Shown here in pieces: positions 14,901 to 29,900 of a stretch of DNA of 64,000 nucleotides (position 1 is its first letter; each line of letters begins with the position of its first letter). Source of the DNA: Raphanus sativus. Lineage: Eukaryota; Streptophyta; Magnoliopsida; Brassicales; Brassicaceae. Made by a program: the position numbers and the translations under genes. The stretch spans positions 29,225,407 to 29,289,406 of the forward strand of contig NC_079515.1 of the NCBI RefSeq assembly GCF_000801105.2, given 5' to 3'. The notes below the pieces were generated by a model. It saw nothing but the letters and a program-made list of their open reading frames with translations, had not been told where the DNA came from and did not search any database.

Positions 14901-17900
14901 GCATTCCTTCAATGTTATGTTCTCCAAAATACAAGCGACTAGCTTCTTCTAGTGCTTCATGCCACATTTCATGCCAAAGTATAGCAACCCTGATAAGTTC
15001 ATGTGATACAAGCTGTGCCTGTTTTTTTTTTCGGTTGTTGTGGGGGTTAAGGAAAGGGGTCATCAATTAGCTCAGTTAAAAGAAAATACTTTCAAATATA
15101 TAAACAAAGATAAGCACGAAAAGAAAGAAGACTACTAGCCTGATCCACAAGGGCGCCACTGTGCTGGCGAACTTGATCAACCACCTCTTGAGCTGCAGCT
15201 CTCCGCAGATTGCTTATTGATTTACATGCAACGAGAAGGGGATACATAAGAGCCTGAAAACATTCAGATCAAAATGGCAGATCAAAACTTATTCATATCC
15301 ATCATAAATTCGTAATACAGATGAAGATTTTAAAGTTTAGCTTAATGGAAAACTACAAACCTGTGGGTGGTTTTCACCTATGCGGATGAGAAGAGACTGT
15401 ATCAGTTCCCTGACAGCACGATTATTTGAATGTATCCTAGCAATTATTTGAGGCAACACAACAAGCCATGTGTCAATGCTGACATGACTAAATCCTCTCT
15501 TCAATGCTGTTTGGACATCAGCCGTAGCTCCATGGTTGAACCATAACGTGAGCAGACGCAGTATATCCTAAGGAAATGAGACAGAAGGGAAAACTAATTC
15601 AACAAAAGCAACTTAGAACTTAAGGCAAACAAATGAAATGAATAAAAATGTCTTCTAAGGCAGCCATTTTTAGGACATAAGCAAACAGTATATCCGGAAT
15701 TTACATTCTTAAAAGAGACCATATACTCTAGTCAATAATTCACTGTTGGCTAACGACGTTTTACCATTAAAATGTTTGTTAAAGTAGATTCAACAATAGA
15801 GTAAACGTCAGTCTAAGCAAACAAAGCTTCGATCAAACTCCCTAAGAGCAATCACCTTTTTGCTACTTATTAGCATATTAGAGATCTCAAAGGGTAGGCT
15901 CACACATAAACCATTAGTGCCTTATCAGAAAGAAAAAAAGGACAATTCTTTTTTATATGCAAACGAAAAAACAGAAAATAAGGAGAGACGTAGCAAGGTA
16001 GGAACTTAATCTATGTGGCATAATAACAATGCGAAGAAAAGAAAGACACGGGTTTGGTACGTGAAACATGGAATCCATGAAAGTATGCACACTTAACCTG
16101 TAAACTACCATCAACTCCTTTGGCATTCGCAGCACATGCTATAGAATGGAAGTATCCAGTGACTGCAGCAGCGACAAACTGAGAAGCAATTTGACCTTTT
16201 GATATGTAATGAGACATCACTGCCGTGTTGAATAGCGCCCATGTGTGCCATGCCTTAGCCCATTTAGGAGCATATATGGTAGATTTACTAAATGCATCAA
16301 GAATTTCTGGAAAAGAGCATCAGATTGTCACCAGAATGTTATGGTCAGACATAGTTTGACTACACTTACACAGTTAAAAGTAACTAATATTCACCTTGAA
16401 TAGACCCATCATTCAATCCGGGAGAAAGTGCCCACTGCCATGTTCCCAATTTGAGATTTACACGTGCAAGAAGTGGAACAATTGCGCCCTTGCTAGATAC
16501 CGTACTAGCCAGCATGTCAGACTGAGAATGTGGCACACTTGAGAGTTCCCTCGTCAGAATCTAAGAACATTTAATTCATATTGAGGGAAGAAATATGGCC
16601 ATTTAAATAAGAAATTGGGAAAATGTGAGAAAGGGAATCAATCCAGACAATGCAAGTAGTTAATAATACGAATATGACATACTTGCAGCTTAGCAAACGC
16701 CTCTTTGCGCTTACGTTCCTCCCCAAGTGACCATTGGTATTTTAAATATCCAAGCATCACTTGTGGAGGTCCGTGATATTGCATGTCTTCTGGTGATACT
16801 TCTGGATCAAACTACAAAATTAGGATGTCATACGTTAGACAAAACAGAATAAAGCTGCACCCACAGAAAATTCTATCAAAAGGGAAAAGGTCAATACCGG
16901 CAAGAGCTTGAGTAGAGTAGACTTTGCCTGACTGATCCTCCCACTTTTTCGACAAAGCGAGGCAAACTTGAGCCAAGTTTCAACATCTTCTGTAGGAGGT
17001 AGCACAAGTGCCCGAACAGCCAAAAGTGATTGCCACACCTGAGCAGAGGACACAGAGTATTAAAAGCCAGACTGTCATATGGAACAACTGAGATCACTTC
17101 ACAAAAATGTCAATGAAATTCCTTGTTTGCTTATTATTTAGGTGTACCTATGATGATACAGGATTTGACTAACGAAGCTACTTTCTTTATAAATCAAAAG
17201 ATGAAAAATAAGTAAAGCAAACTTTGATATATTAAGAGAAACCTCAATCTGTTCGTTTACTTAAGTCACCATACACCAATACTTCATGCTTAAAATACCA
17301 CACGACTTGTCATTCATTTCAGTACCATTTTAGTAGCTCAATTAACATGTAAACACAAGAAATATTGTACCTCTACATTACGCTTAGATCCCTGAATCCG
17401 CTGAGTCCACATATTACGAATTAGGGCTCTCCGTTCTTCAGCAATGTTATTTCCCAGAGGAAGCGTATAATATTCAATTACCTATTACCGATAGAACCGG
17501 AAGAAAAAATACAAAGAAATAAGAAAGATTCATCATGTATTTGTTAGTACTTTCTCCTGTTTTCCTCCAACTCAGGTGTGGTTAGCGAGGTCTCAAGGAG
17601 AATTGAGATCTTACCTCTTCTAGTTCTGACAGCTGCTGGACTCGAACCATATTGCTGTAAGCACGTTCGTAGCTCTCCAAAACCTGCAGAAGCGCAAATA
17701 TAGACAAAATGAACAATGACAGGTACAACTATTCAACTCACGTGAAAAATACTCAAGGAAACTAAGAAGGCAACCATTGTGTTACATGATGCTTTTACTG
17801 ACAAGAACCAAACGACAACATGCAAAAAATGTTGTCTAACAGAGCTCAACACTGCAACTAAGATGTCAAGAATGTATGTTCCTGCTTCTAACAGTCTCTG

Positions 17901-20900
17901 ATGTACTGAAATAGTCTAAAGGACATAATGCAAAAGGCGGAGACTATAGTTACAAATATCCTTTGCTGATTTACTTCGGATCCCTTAATCACATAATAAC
18001 TAACCGAATTTTATACAAAATTTAATAAGTAAATGCTACCAGATATGAAAACCTACCAGCGCTGCAAGTTCTGTTGCAAGACATTTTCTAGCTCTTTCAA
18101 CATATTCCCGCGCCTCATCATACTGAAGGCAAATAACAAGAGGAACACATACACATAAATAAGTGCGTCTGAAAATATTTTTTAAGAAAGCATGCTATGA
18201 GTTAAAGAAAAAAAAAGCATAGATTCAAGTGTACCTTCGCCCTCCGAACTAACAAAACAGCCCTGAAGAATGTGCCATTACTGCTTCCATCGCCACTAGA
18301 AGCAGGGCTTGCTAAACCCCTAAGCTTTGTTTCATCGCCATCATCTAAACGAGACACATATTCCGCCATTTGATCCCACTCTCCCATATTCCACGCAGCA
18401 TTTGCAGCCTAGTATAGTTGCAAAGAGACATCCATGTCATAATGTAACCGAAATTAGCATAAGCATTAATTACCAACCATTGGTGCCATTTCCAGACGTG
18501 CAGATGGCTCAGCTGGACTCCAGTACTCTTTGCAGAGATTATTTAGCTCTTCCCATCGTGCAAGTGCAGCGAGACATCTCATTTTTCCTACAGTATGGTC
18601 AATAAGCTACAGATTCAGGACATTTCATTTAGGGAAATAAGAAGTATCACAAAGAAAATAGTATAATAAAAATGCTAAAAAAATGTTAGCTTTGGTAAAA
18701 AATCCCCAAATAAGGGGAGAGTAGCCATCAGCTTATGAATCTTAGGGAGATGAATTCTATGAGATAAGCCACTCAAGATTACCGTTAAATCTCAGAAAAT
18801 CATAGAGGATAAATTCAGCCTTCATATAAATAGTAAAAACATACAAAAATAAACATCCAGATAATGAATAAAAAGCCATATGGATAATGTCTGGAGCTTA
18901 TGCACGTAAAACAGATGCATGGACCTTTTTGTTCTGCCAACTACTGTCTCAGAGCCAGAATTTTATGAACTAAGGTCTGTAACTCTTTGTGTGTACTAGC
19001 TACTCAGATCCTGACGACACATATCAACCCCCAAAAAAACTCACAAAACCTTAAATACTACTTCCACAAGAAATTTTATGGAAATGAAAAACACGGAATC
19101 TTCAAAAAATAAGACTTGGTTACCTAATGTGGCTTCTAATACAAGATGGGGATTAGATGTTTGAGATGCTTTCAAAGTGTACGCCTTGAGTGCATCGTCC
19201 CATCTCTGCAGCTTCTCGTACCTAGAAACAAACACTGTTACTTCTTTTCAACTGATTAAGGATAAAAGAAACTAGTAACCACAAAATATTCTGTCTGCGT
19301 GCCTATCACACAGAACCAGAAATAAGTGCCATTAAGATTGAGAAAAGTCAATGTTACCATGATTCTTTTAATTGCACATCAAGATGTTGTTGAGCATATG
19401 TCAATATGCCGACAGCAGCCTATGACAACAAATCCCGAACAATCAATAATAACACATAGCAAAGATGAGGAAGTCGTAGAAGTAACCACGGTCAATAATG
19501 TACCTCATGCTGGTGCAACTGATTGTTTATATGTATAAGAGCCTCCACAACAGCAACTGGGTTGGCATCCATCCTCCTCGACCGTGGACCCTCAAATTCC
19601 ATCTCTTTATAGTGCAAAGCTTTGGCAAAAACACGGCACTGCAAAGTTGAACACCAGTAACAAGAAAAATTAGACGAATGTTTGATTCAAAAAGGACAGA
19701 AGTGCCATATCTTAGGAAATACATGACCCAAACCTTTTCAGCAAGAGCTCCCAGAAGACGAATATCAATGGGAAGAGGCTTTTCATCATGTTCCATAAAT
19801 TCTGCCTAAAAAGATTATTGATAATCAAGCTCATGTGACCAGACCAAGCAACAAGATCATATACATAGAGGTAGGTTTTTTCGACTCTAAATGCATTATT
19901 CTATATCCAGTTTTAAGTAGAAACTCGGATAACAGTGTTAATATTAGTAAAACATAATATATGAATCATGTTTCCAAGAACGTTTACAGATTGTTTAGTT
20001 GATGGCTTTAGCAACGAAAGACGTGTTTTCCAGTAGAAAGAAAAACAGGTGCAATCACTAAGGAAACGGTGAGCTAAGCAGATTTTTGTTTCCAATCTAG
20101 CAAAAGACGTAGCTAACTCAATACTGACCACCATCTATTTGCGTATGCTTAAAACACTAGCATTCAATGAGCTTAACCATAGTTAAAGGAAAGCATACTT
20201 AATTTTTGTAGCTTAACAAAGAACGTACCAAATTAAGTAGTGTAGCCAAAATCTCAGGAGGGATATTTGGAGATGAAAAAGCCATCTCTAAGCTCCTAAC
20301 TAACTGCGTTTGGCTAGGTTCATTCAGCTGTGCCCAGCAACTGACAAAACCAGCGGCAAACAATTCTCTCCCGACAAAAGGCTGGAAAATACAGTCGTTA
20401 ATACCCTTATGAGAGAGAGAAAAGAAAGAGCATATATGAAATACCTGCAATTGAGCAAGTTTTGCACAAGTTCTCAATGCTGGAGAGGGAGACTCTTTAA
20501 GTAACTCAATACTAAAATGTCTCATCCATTCTTCCCAATCTTCCTTGGTACTGCGCTGAGAAGCTTCTCCAGCTGTCCGCAGTCTACCATCATTAACCTG
20601 TTAGACAGATCGTCAAAAGCCATAAGTAACTGCTTTAGCTCTTTCAAACAAAGGAAGCCTAAAGGAACTTTACAAGAGGAAAAGTTAGATTGAACACATA
20701 TATAGTGTTTTATTTTTCTACTTAAGCTGAAGGAATGTGTAAGGAAAGAAGAGCAAAAAGAGGGCATATTTTACAAAGTTACTAAAGCAAATGGCTCAGG
20801 TTGGCTCTCGAGGACCAAGACTGAATGTATGTACGTTGTTATACACAGATAGTCCGCCTATCATAGGCACCCATCAAGAAAAATAATTCAAAAAAACTAC

Positions 20901-23900
20901 CAAATTACTATGCCATCAACTAGAAAACTACCGACTAGAAATTTGCACAATGTTACAGTTACATAATGAGCTCAACACGAAACTTGATAACAAAATTTGA
21001 GTACATCGAGGATGTCTTTGTATAAAAATGACACAACAAAGAGTACCTGATGGTTTTTGTCGTTTCCTTCTTCAAAAGGATCGATCTCATTCTCAATTAC
21101 AGGATCCCTGATAACCTCGACTGGCAGTCGCCTACTTAACTGTTGAGTGGCTGTTGTAGCTACAATCAATGGTTCACGTCTCCGCGATCGAGCAAAAATT
21201 TCCTCAAACTCTTTATGCTGTAAGAAAATTGTACAGTTAAATTTTACAGACAAAAGTATATATAAAAGAAAAAAAATGTATGTAGAAGATAGTCAAAAGG
21301 GGACCCGCAAGCGATGCTTCAACAAAAGCTTGTAAATTGATTCAATGAATATGGTGAAGTCTTCTCCCAAAGCATGAGCCAAACAGCATAGTGCATCGAC
21401 AGCATCTTTCCGTAACTCATCGTTCTTCCTGAGATAACAGCAAAGAGCCAAAATTTACACGAGAAAATAAATCCATGAGTAAGAAAAGAGAAACTTGAAA
21501 CGTCGATTCCATCAAAAAGGATACCATGATACAAGGAATTTCATACTTATATCTTAAGACAAACGAAAGATTATGATAGGATAATGATAATAAGTAAACA
21601 ATGACAAACAACGGATAATGATTACAATTAATTATGTTCTGATAATTCCCTGCTAGCTGTAGGATGTTATGGATGTCTCATTTCAAATCCACTATTTTTA
21701 ATTGGATGAACCCAGTCACTGTAAAGAGAAACCCAGATAGTGACATGATGCCTAGCTATAAAGAAGCATTGAAGAAAGACCTTACGAAAAAGTATATAAT
21801 ATACACTGTTTCCTAAGCCCAGACAATCAGCATACCACAGATGTTTCATAGAGATATATCATAACTGTTGGGCTTTTCAGTTGTCATGAAAAGAAGACGG
21901 AAACTCACCCATCTAATACTAGCTTCAAGTGATGCACAAGAGCAGATATATGACCAGTAACCTGAAGATATACCGATAATTAAAAAAAAAAGGTATTACA
22001 AGAAGCTTGATAATCGGCAACATAAAGAAATATAGTAATAAATAAATAAATATAAAAACTCCTAACCTGAACACACGGGATTACTCTTGTCAAAGTTTTG
22101 ATGGCATCGCGTCTTATAGCTACAGGAGCATCAACTTTAAACAATCGGATAAGGGCAGGAAGGAGTAAATGCATGTGCTCGTCAAGTGTACCTGCACATA
22201 TGCAATCTCAGGATTAACCACAGGAGTGAAGTCAACAATAATTTCATTATTCAAAGATCCCATATATATACAGAAAGATTTTGGATTTTCTCTCATTGAT
22301 TACCAAAAATAAGATATGATACCGTGGAACCTCTTACGTTCCGGTTAGAAAGTTAAATACGTTAATAACTACAATTTGTGTGCCCTAAGAGTATGATGAT
22401 GTCAAAACAAGAAAAGTTTTACTGACCGCCAAACACTTCGAGTGTGTGGAGAATATCAGGAACATAGACGTAATCATTACACCGCTCCGCATCACCTAAT
22501 ACTTGGATGAAACATGGAAGGATGACTGGAAGATAAGTTCTGAATTCATCATTAAGTGCCAAGCAAAGATGTTCCAGTAGATGCAGAACCTGGTGATCAG
22601 CAAGAGAGACAAAGTACTCTCCATAAGATATATGCTCATGCTCGGAAAGTAATAAGAGACATATCTCGCTTTAGGCTACATACAACTTACCGGAAGACCG
22701 CGAGAGGGGCGTACGGGACCTGGCAAGGTGAGGGATGACCATAATTCAGAGACTAGTGAGAGCAGCTCTGGCAGATACTTTCGTATGTGCTGCAGACAGA
22801 TAACAGAAGCTAGGAGTTTACACAAGTCATTCGTATTTTGGACATAACTACAAGTGTTACTATGGACATACCTGGCGCACAATGGAAACAAGAGTTCCAA
22901 GACCCCATGTAATAAAGTCCTTTAAGTTCTCATCAGAAGTGCGGACAGTGTGAAAAAGCTCAGGTAAAACCTTAGAAAAATTAGCAAAACGTCACAAGAT
23001 GCATATAGTGCATACAAAATAATGGCAGTGACCTAGCACTTCTGAATAATAAAAATATAAAATGTGTTTCTAAATCAAAATCACAGAAACGGGTTCGATA
23101 GTATTTCCATGGAAAGATTTCAAATGGTAGTGATTGAAAAGCTGCTGGAGATATAAAATTTTATATACCTTTGGCAAATAAGGCACGCATCCCAATCCCA
23201 TTGACTAACCTCGCAAAAACAAAGATGTGATAGAATTGTAACGTGTTCATATCAATCCCATCACAAGTTTAACCGTAATAACTGTCAAAATGGTTTTAGT
23301 TACCTTGAAAATGATCATCAGAGATCTAACAACCCTTTTGTGGTAACTAAGAAGTGACGGATCTCTAAGAATTCGCATAAGCGAGTTGATAGCAACCTAT
23401 AACAACGAGGTAGGTGATATGAGCACGATTCAGACTACATTTGAAAATGTTCACGGGTTAATAACTTACTGTTGAGTAATAATCCTCAGATGTAGCAAAT
23501 GATGGTCGGAGTTCCACAGGTAACTCATCAATCGATGGAATAGGTTGACCTGAATCACCAGTACCCCGAGGAACTTCACCATGTGATCCTGATAAACTTT
23601 GTTGGTTACGTTTATGCACATGAGGATCCAAGGCGCCCATAATTCCAAGAACCTGTAGATATAACCAATGTTTTTCACATAAACTATGTTCTAGAATGGT
23701 CTAGCTTAGAATTTTATTTCTCTAGAAACTACCTTGAGCACTTCTCGTCTGGTAGACCACACTAAGTCCCCCTTAAGCAGTTTCAAAAGTAAGCCAAGCA
23801 ACAAGGGGTATTCTTTGTATGGAGTCACAACATACCTACGTTAACAATGAAATGGGAGCCATAAATAACATGCAGGGAGGACTGTGATTTTCTGGAACTC

Positions 23901-26900
23901 CCTTGGTATTGTATTAGTTATTTGCACACTATTAGCACATGAAAAACATTCCCCAAGCTATTCAATGCAACGAGCAATACAGTTGATTAAATCTAAGGAG
24001 CATAATACACTAAGACTCGTGGTAAATCAATCAATTTTGTATGCAGAGAGAATAACAAGATACTGCAAGTTCCAACACAAAAACTAGGGCAACTGAAGAA
24101 CTGGATAGGGATAACGAACTTTCACTTCATCTAGAATTTGCCCACTCCTAGTTGTTCACAAGACAAACATGTAACCAATCCTGATTCCTGACATTGATAT
24201 ACATCAACTGCCTAAAAATAGCTCAGGCTTCTAACTAGTAGAAGAACTACAAAGCTTGTATTCATGTCAAATATTCACTTGCAAGCCAGTATGTGCATCT
24301 AGTCGAACCAAGCTTTCACCAATCAAGATAGTAGCGTTCTATTATTTTGCAGAAAAATCAGCATGTTCCTAATCACCTAGAAATATTAACAGATGAAACA
24401 TAGTTTCAATAAAAGAAGGTAAAATTCTATCTCATACCCTGTACTTTGAACGACTTGACCAAGGGTAGAAACAGCCACCTCACGTTTTGCTACAGCAGCT
24501 CCATCCATTAAAGCTTCGACAATCAAAGGCATCAGCTCAGGAATATATTGTCTCATTGCTAAGCCACCCTAAGCACGGTAAAATAGGGGAGGGATGTCTT
24601 AGCCAAACCCCAAAAAAAACAACAACTACAAAGGAAATAAAATTGCCACTACTCTGTCAACTTAAAGACAATAAAGGACAACATCTTAGGTAGTGGCTAG
24701 GCCATTATAATTTTGAAATATGCTTAGCTAGCACAGCTGGGAAGAGTCAAAATCAGATTGCAAATTCCACATAGCACAGTTACATTTGTTTGACACATAA
24801 TAGAAAACTAAAAACTTACCACTCTTGCAAGATCCCCAACAGTTACGAGAACTCCAGTAACAATATTATTGTTAGCATTCACTCCAGTTCCTTCACTAAG
24901 TCTTGCTACAAGTGCCTAGAAAAAATAAGAGAATCACAACCCTGTTAACTACAATAATAATAATATTACCTAAGAAATTAATAGAATTCAAATAAAACCT
25001 TTTGCACAGGAGCTACATATGGAAGAATGAGCCGTTCACAATTTCGAACCAAACAACCGAGGAGCTTAGCACTCTCTTCTCTGCACTTGTTATCTGCACT
25101 GCTGACATTACAGTGGGAAGTTAAACCAATAGATATGATAATAGGAAACAAATCTTCATATAGGAACTAAAGAAATTTGCAGTTACCTCTGCTCAAGATA
25201 AGTTAACAGTTGTATAAGATGGCGACGAAGTGCTGGAAGAACGTATGCTGGGTTTTTTTCCGATAACCTCCCCGCAACTGAGATGGCATATTCTCGGACA
25301 TCAAGGTCCTGTTGAACAAAGATATTCAAATATATGAACTGAAACGTAACATGAACGGATAAATTTTTCAGGTGATACATAAGCAAAGCATCTTTATCAA
25401 GTTAACATGGGTTTCACATGGAAGCATTTCGTGCATCAACCAAAGCAAGTTATGCATTCCATCCACAATTTATTGAACAAATTTAACTCAGCTGCAGTTT
25501 CCAGTACAACTTAATTAATTACGACTATTCTGTGACACAGATAGAAGCTAATCAGTTGCCAAAAGTCCAGCTAAGCCTTGGTATCCATAAGGGAGTAATA
25601 AGGTAACTAAATTAGGTTAATAACTTCACGAACCCGCAAAAGCTGATTTCAAAAACAATACAATGGCCATGATTTACACCCAAGAGATGCAAATAAAAGA
25701 TATTTAACAAAACAGAACAGTCGTATGGCATATGCTACTTTAATCAAAAAAACTAACAAACCCGTACCTCATCATTTAGTGAGGCAAAAATGGCAGTCAA
25801 ACTATCAGCCTGTGCTAGATAATCATCGAAACATTGGTTGCCATATAAAGCAACGAATATAGACTTGCGAACATTTACATCAGCATCTGCAACAGCTGTC
25901 CTGAGAAGCTTTTCCACAATCTGCAGAACCCAAACATTATTTCTCAGGCAAGCAGAAAATTTGAAACTGCTACTGGTATTGCAGTTGTAAATGTCATCAG
26001 GAAGCGTCAAACTTGGAAAATGGTAAAAAGAAGCCTTTCGTAATGAGAAAAAGTGGAGACTTAGAGACGCGCAATAATAAAAAAAAAGGAACAGGGCTTT
26101 TGGTATGTATATAAAACCTCTTCCACAAGGCGCATTCGTCTTCCTCCAGCTCGAGTTGACCTGCTTGAGCCAAACTGCGCAATCCCCGATAAGGAGTCTG
26201 CAATTAGTCTACAACAGCACAAAGCAGCATTTTTTCTTGTGGTTGCATCCCCATCATCCAAATAAATAACAACCGACTCCCTAGCAAATTCAAGTAGATC
26301 ATGCCCCTGACAGAAAGCAGAGGTTCAGTAACATGAATAACATATTCTTTGGAAATACCATCAGCAAGGGGCACCAACCTTGAAATTGAAACGAGCCAGA
26401 GTCTGCAGGGCTAGTTGAACTTGGGCTGAACTACTAGGATCAGTGGACTGTGGAGCCATGCTAACTGTACTACCTCGAACCAGGGTAGCAGGAGGCTTTG
26501 TTTGAGAATAGTGAGATCTTGAAAGAACCAATGAAATGCAATCTAGAAGCCGATCTTGTATCGTCGGCAGCAATGTAGGAATGCTGAGACCCAATAGAAT
26601 TGCCAAGCATCAAAAGAATACACATTAATTCAAGTAGTAACAAACTTCTATCGTGCATTACCTAATAGTTATCTGATCAAGAGCATCAACAAGCGTAGAA
26701 GAGAGACCAGAAGAAAACATAGCATCTAGAAGATCTCGAACATAATTTTCCACTGTGGATCCCATTGCCTTCGCGATGTTACCAACACAAGCCACAGCTT
26801 CAAGCAAAGGTCTACCTTTACGTGGAGCAATCTACATAGAAAGGATAATCAAAGGAAACTTCTTTCCAGTTCAGCTAAAAAAACATACTAAACACAAAAG

Positions 26901-29266
26901 TAGATATGTTCAAGGAAACCAGTTTGACCTACCGCCTCCCGCAGATGAGACATAATAGTCGGCAAATAGTGGATAAGCTCACCATCCAAAGCACCAGCCA
27001 TTTCCCCAAGGGCGATGAATCCACTGGCACGTTCAGCCGGTATTTTTAACACAGTAAGAATATGATTCATACATATCTGCAAGAAAGTAACTCAGATAAC
27101 TTTTTACGGATCTATTTTCGCTTCAAAGAATCTATCAGTCACTTACCGTTAAATAGTTTGTAACAAAGCGGTCACGGAGGAAATGTGCAATTCGAGGCAG
27201 CAACGAGGTGATGCTAAGGCGAACAAGACGATCACGATGTTCAAGGTATCTAAGCACAATTTCAGCAACTTCTCGGTACCTAGACATCATGAACTCACCA
27301 GTATTCCTGTAAACGAACTCTAGCATTAAGTCAAGTCATAAACTACAACACCAGATATGCCTTAAGAGTAAATTGGTCAGGTATAAGTGTCCTGTTATGA
27401 ATTTGGGCGTCTAACTATTGTAAAGGATGCTTTAAGAAAGCAAATTTACTGCTTTGTTTACCTCAACAGCTCCCCCACAGCAAGTAAGGAACCATGAATA
27501 CTATGCACCGGAGCATTTCTGCCCAGCCCATCCTGTGTAGCTTCAAACATTCGATAGTACCTGAAAAAGCCAGATGGAGAGAAGATGAGTTAACTTGACT
27601 TTATATCATAACTAACAAGGAAAACTCTGATGCTAAATTAGGGACATTGTATTGGCAACATTATATTTAAATCCAGCAGAAAGTCTGCAAATCAATATTC
27701 ATTTTGACAACAGCTTCAAAAACTGTGTACAACATCGCAAGACAGACAGGTTCGCTACATTTTCAATGGAGACTATATGGGGAGAAGCCAATATATGTTC
27801 GAAAAGTATCGTCATGGGGAGAATATATGGTAAAAAGCCAATATAAGATGCATTTACACTTGTGTGTCAAAAAAAAAGAGTTGCATTTACACAATTAAAA
27901 AATTGCGAAGTAGTACCACCAGATGACTTTGAGCCTAAAGAGGGTGAAACCGAAAAATAGGACTGCAACTGATACAATATCAACAATTTCAAAAATATCA
28001 TAACAATATAAGTCCCTATCTTTTCTAAGGAAAACATTTTAGGACAGTAAATCATAGTTAGGGGAAACGAAATACGAACCATTGTACTCGCCATCGAGTC
28101 TCTCTTTTCTCGATAACACGAAGGCAAGCACGTAAAGCCTCAACAGCTCGCTCCCGTACTTGCAACTGGGGATCCCTTAGTGCAACCCATATCGCATCCA
28201 CAAATTGAGGGACATGAACATTAAAGACAGTGGATGCATTTTCTGCCATCTCCTGCAACGTTGCAAGACAACATAGCCATATCCGTATTAACTTACTGGA
28301 CTGAAAAGCGATACTCACAAACCATAAACCATTTTTATTTGTGGGTAACCAAAGAGAAAAGACAGTCGATGTCAGGATACCTTCAAAATTAGAACAGCCG
28401 CGAAACGACGATATTCCACCCTGTCTCCACGAAGCCAATCAAAAGCAGTTTTCATCTGTAAAAAGAAAGAAAAAAAAGATCAATACTTGCAAAACTATCA
28501 GCTGAACCAATGATAGAAAGGAGAAAGAAAGAAACAAACAAACAAACATGGTACCTGAAACTCAACTTCATCAGAAGTCATGACTCCACCTGCCCGAGCA
28601 AGGTGCCCCAAAACTCTACTAGCAAGTACCAAGATTTCAGGGTCACGCTTCGACAGCACGGTCCTCATAAAACCCGCAAAGCGAGAAACATTAGTAGCAT
28701 TCTCACCAAATCCAATCTCTGTCAACTCATCGATGGCTCTAAGCCCACCCATGTTTTCAGCCTCATTCGAGCTCTCGATTAAAGCAGCAATCCTGTCGTA
28801 TAACTGCTCCATGAACCTAGAGGAAGCTTCACCGCTGAGATCACGAACTGCTTCCTCCACATGCTTCCTAAACGCTAAAGAAGCTCCCTCCTGATACAAC
28901 AAGTCATAAAGCATCAAACTTTGCTAAAAATCAGATTAAAAAAAAAAAACAAAGTCGTATACTTTAGAGAACAAAACTATACATTGAGTTCTAAAAGTTC
29001 AATCTTTACATTAAACAAGAAGAGAGAGATTCCTTTCAGCTAAGAGAACTTTTCTATCTGCGTTTCTAACTAAGCAAATGAAAAGAAGATTCCATCGTTA
29101 CCTTGGGACTACCATGGCTGCAAAGGTCAGCGATGACACGGTTCAGAGTGTCGAAGCTTCCGCCGCCAGAAGATGTAGCTGAAGGCCCGCAAAAGCGGTG
29201 AGATTGCGAGGGAGAAGCCAGGGGTGAAGGCCGTCCAGACGCAAAGGATTGAGACGAGGAAGACAT
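11956..29266 (-). CDS. TOR: Serine/threonine kinase TOR (TARGET OF RAPAMYCIN)
   Basis: A many-exon gene encoding the PI3K-like kinase that controls growth and translation in the TORC1 complex. It begins at the ATG at 29266 ([15 protein letters not shown]) and ends in the short exon 11974-11956 coding WCPFW and stop. HEAT repeats run from about 28.9 to 20 kb. The FAT domain follows to about 15.1 kb. The FRB domain that binds FKBP12-rapamycin lies at 15.02-14.26 kb ([20 protein letters not shown]). The kinase domain spans 14.1-12.8 kb, with the catalytic loop GLGDRHPSN near 13060 and the metal-binding HIDFGD near 12930. The FATC end is [17 protein letters not shown]. Exons I checked splice at GT-AG in frame, and I found no stop. 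I did not sum every exon; the Arabidopsis protein is about 2,480 residues. Confidence 0.95.
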
Positions 29267-29302
29267 CGGTGAAGGTCGTTTCCAGACTCAGAAATCTCGT
29301 AT

Positions 29303-29311
29303 AAACCCTAA
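29303..29311 (+). promoter_or_regulatory. Telo-box (aaaccctaa) upstream of TOR
   Basis: The nonamer aaaccctaa lies 37 bases upstream of the TOR start codon. Telo-boxes are common in promoters and 5' UTRs of plant translation and growth genes. The match is exact but short, so its role is only inferred. Confidence 0.4.
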
Positions 29312-29526
29312 ATCTGACTCCTTTTTGGTTTGGATCACAGTGGGTATAGAGAGAGAGACTGTACAGGCGAAGAAAGAGAGAGGTATGTTCAACAACACAT
29401 CGTGCGTAACAGAGAGACAAGAAGATCGCAGCAAACAATAGGATTCTCTTTTTTTTTTTAGGTTTGCCTTCTTCTTTTTTTGACAGTTTCTTTCGGTAAA
29501 ATAACTAACTGAGGTTTCAGTCCATG

Positions 29527-29900
29527 AAAATAAAACTTATATTATGTATTATTTTTTCAATATACATTCTAATAATCATTTGTCCAGGTAATTCTTATGT
29601 TAGAATACATTCTAATTCCCACATGATGAAAAAAGTAAAATATCCCGAAAAGAAAATGATTCTATTTGGTCGTTGTATATTTCTAACATTAGAAAATGGA
29701 ATAATCGGGAGTTCCGAATAACCAAAATAAAACTTATATTATGTATTATTTTAAAAATATACATTTTAAAAATCATCTGTCCAGGTAAAAATCATCCCGC
29801 ATGATGGAAAAACTAAAATGTCCCGAGAAAAAATGATTCTATTTGGCCGTTGTATATTTCTAACATCAGGATAAAGAATAATCAGAAATTCTAAATAACT
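29527..29900. repeat. Tandem duplication with 197-bp period
   Basis: The block starting aaaataaaacttatattatg occurs at 29527 and again at 29724. The copies stay alignable over about 170-195 bp through ..tccaggtaa.., ..gaaaatgattctatttgg.. and ..cgttgtatatttctaaca... They differ by scattered substitutions and small indels, so the duplication is not recent. Confidence 0.8.
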
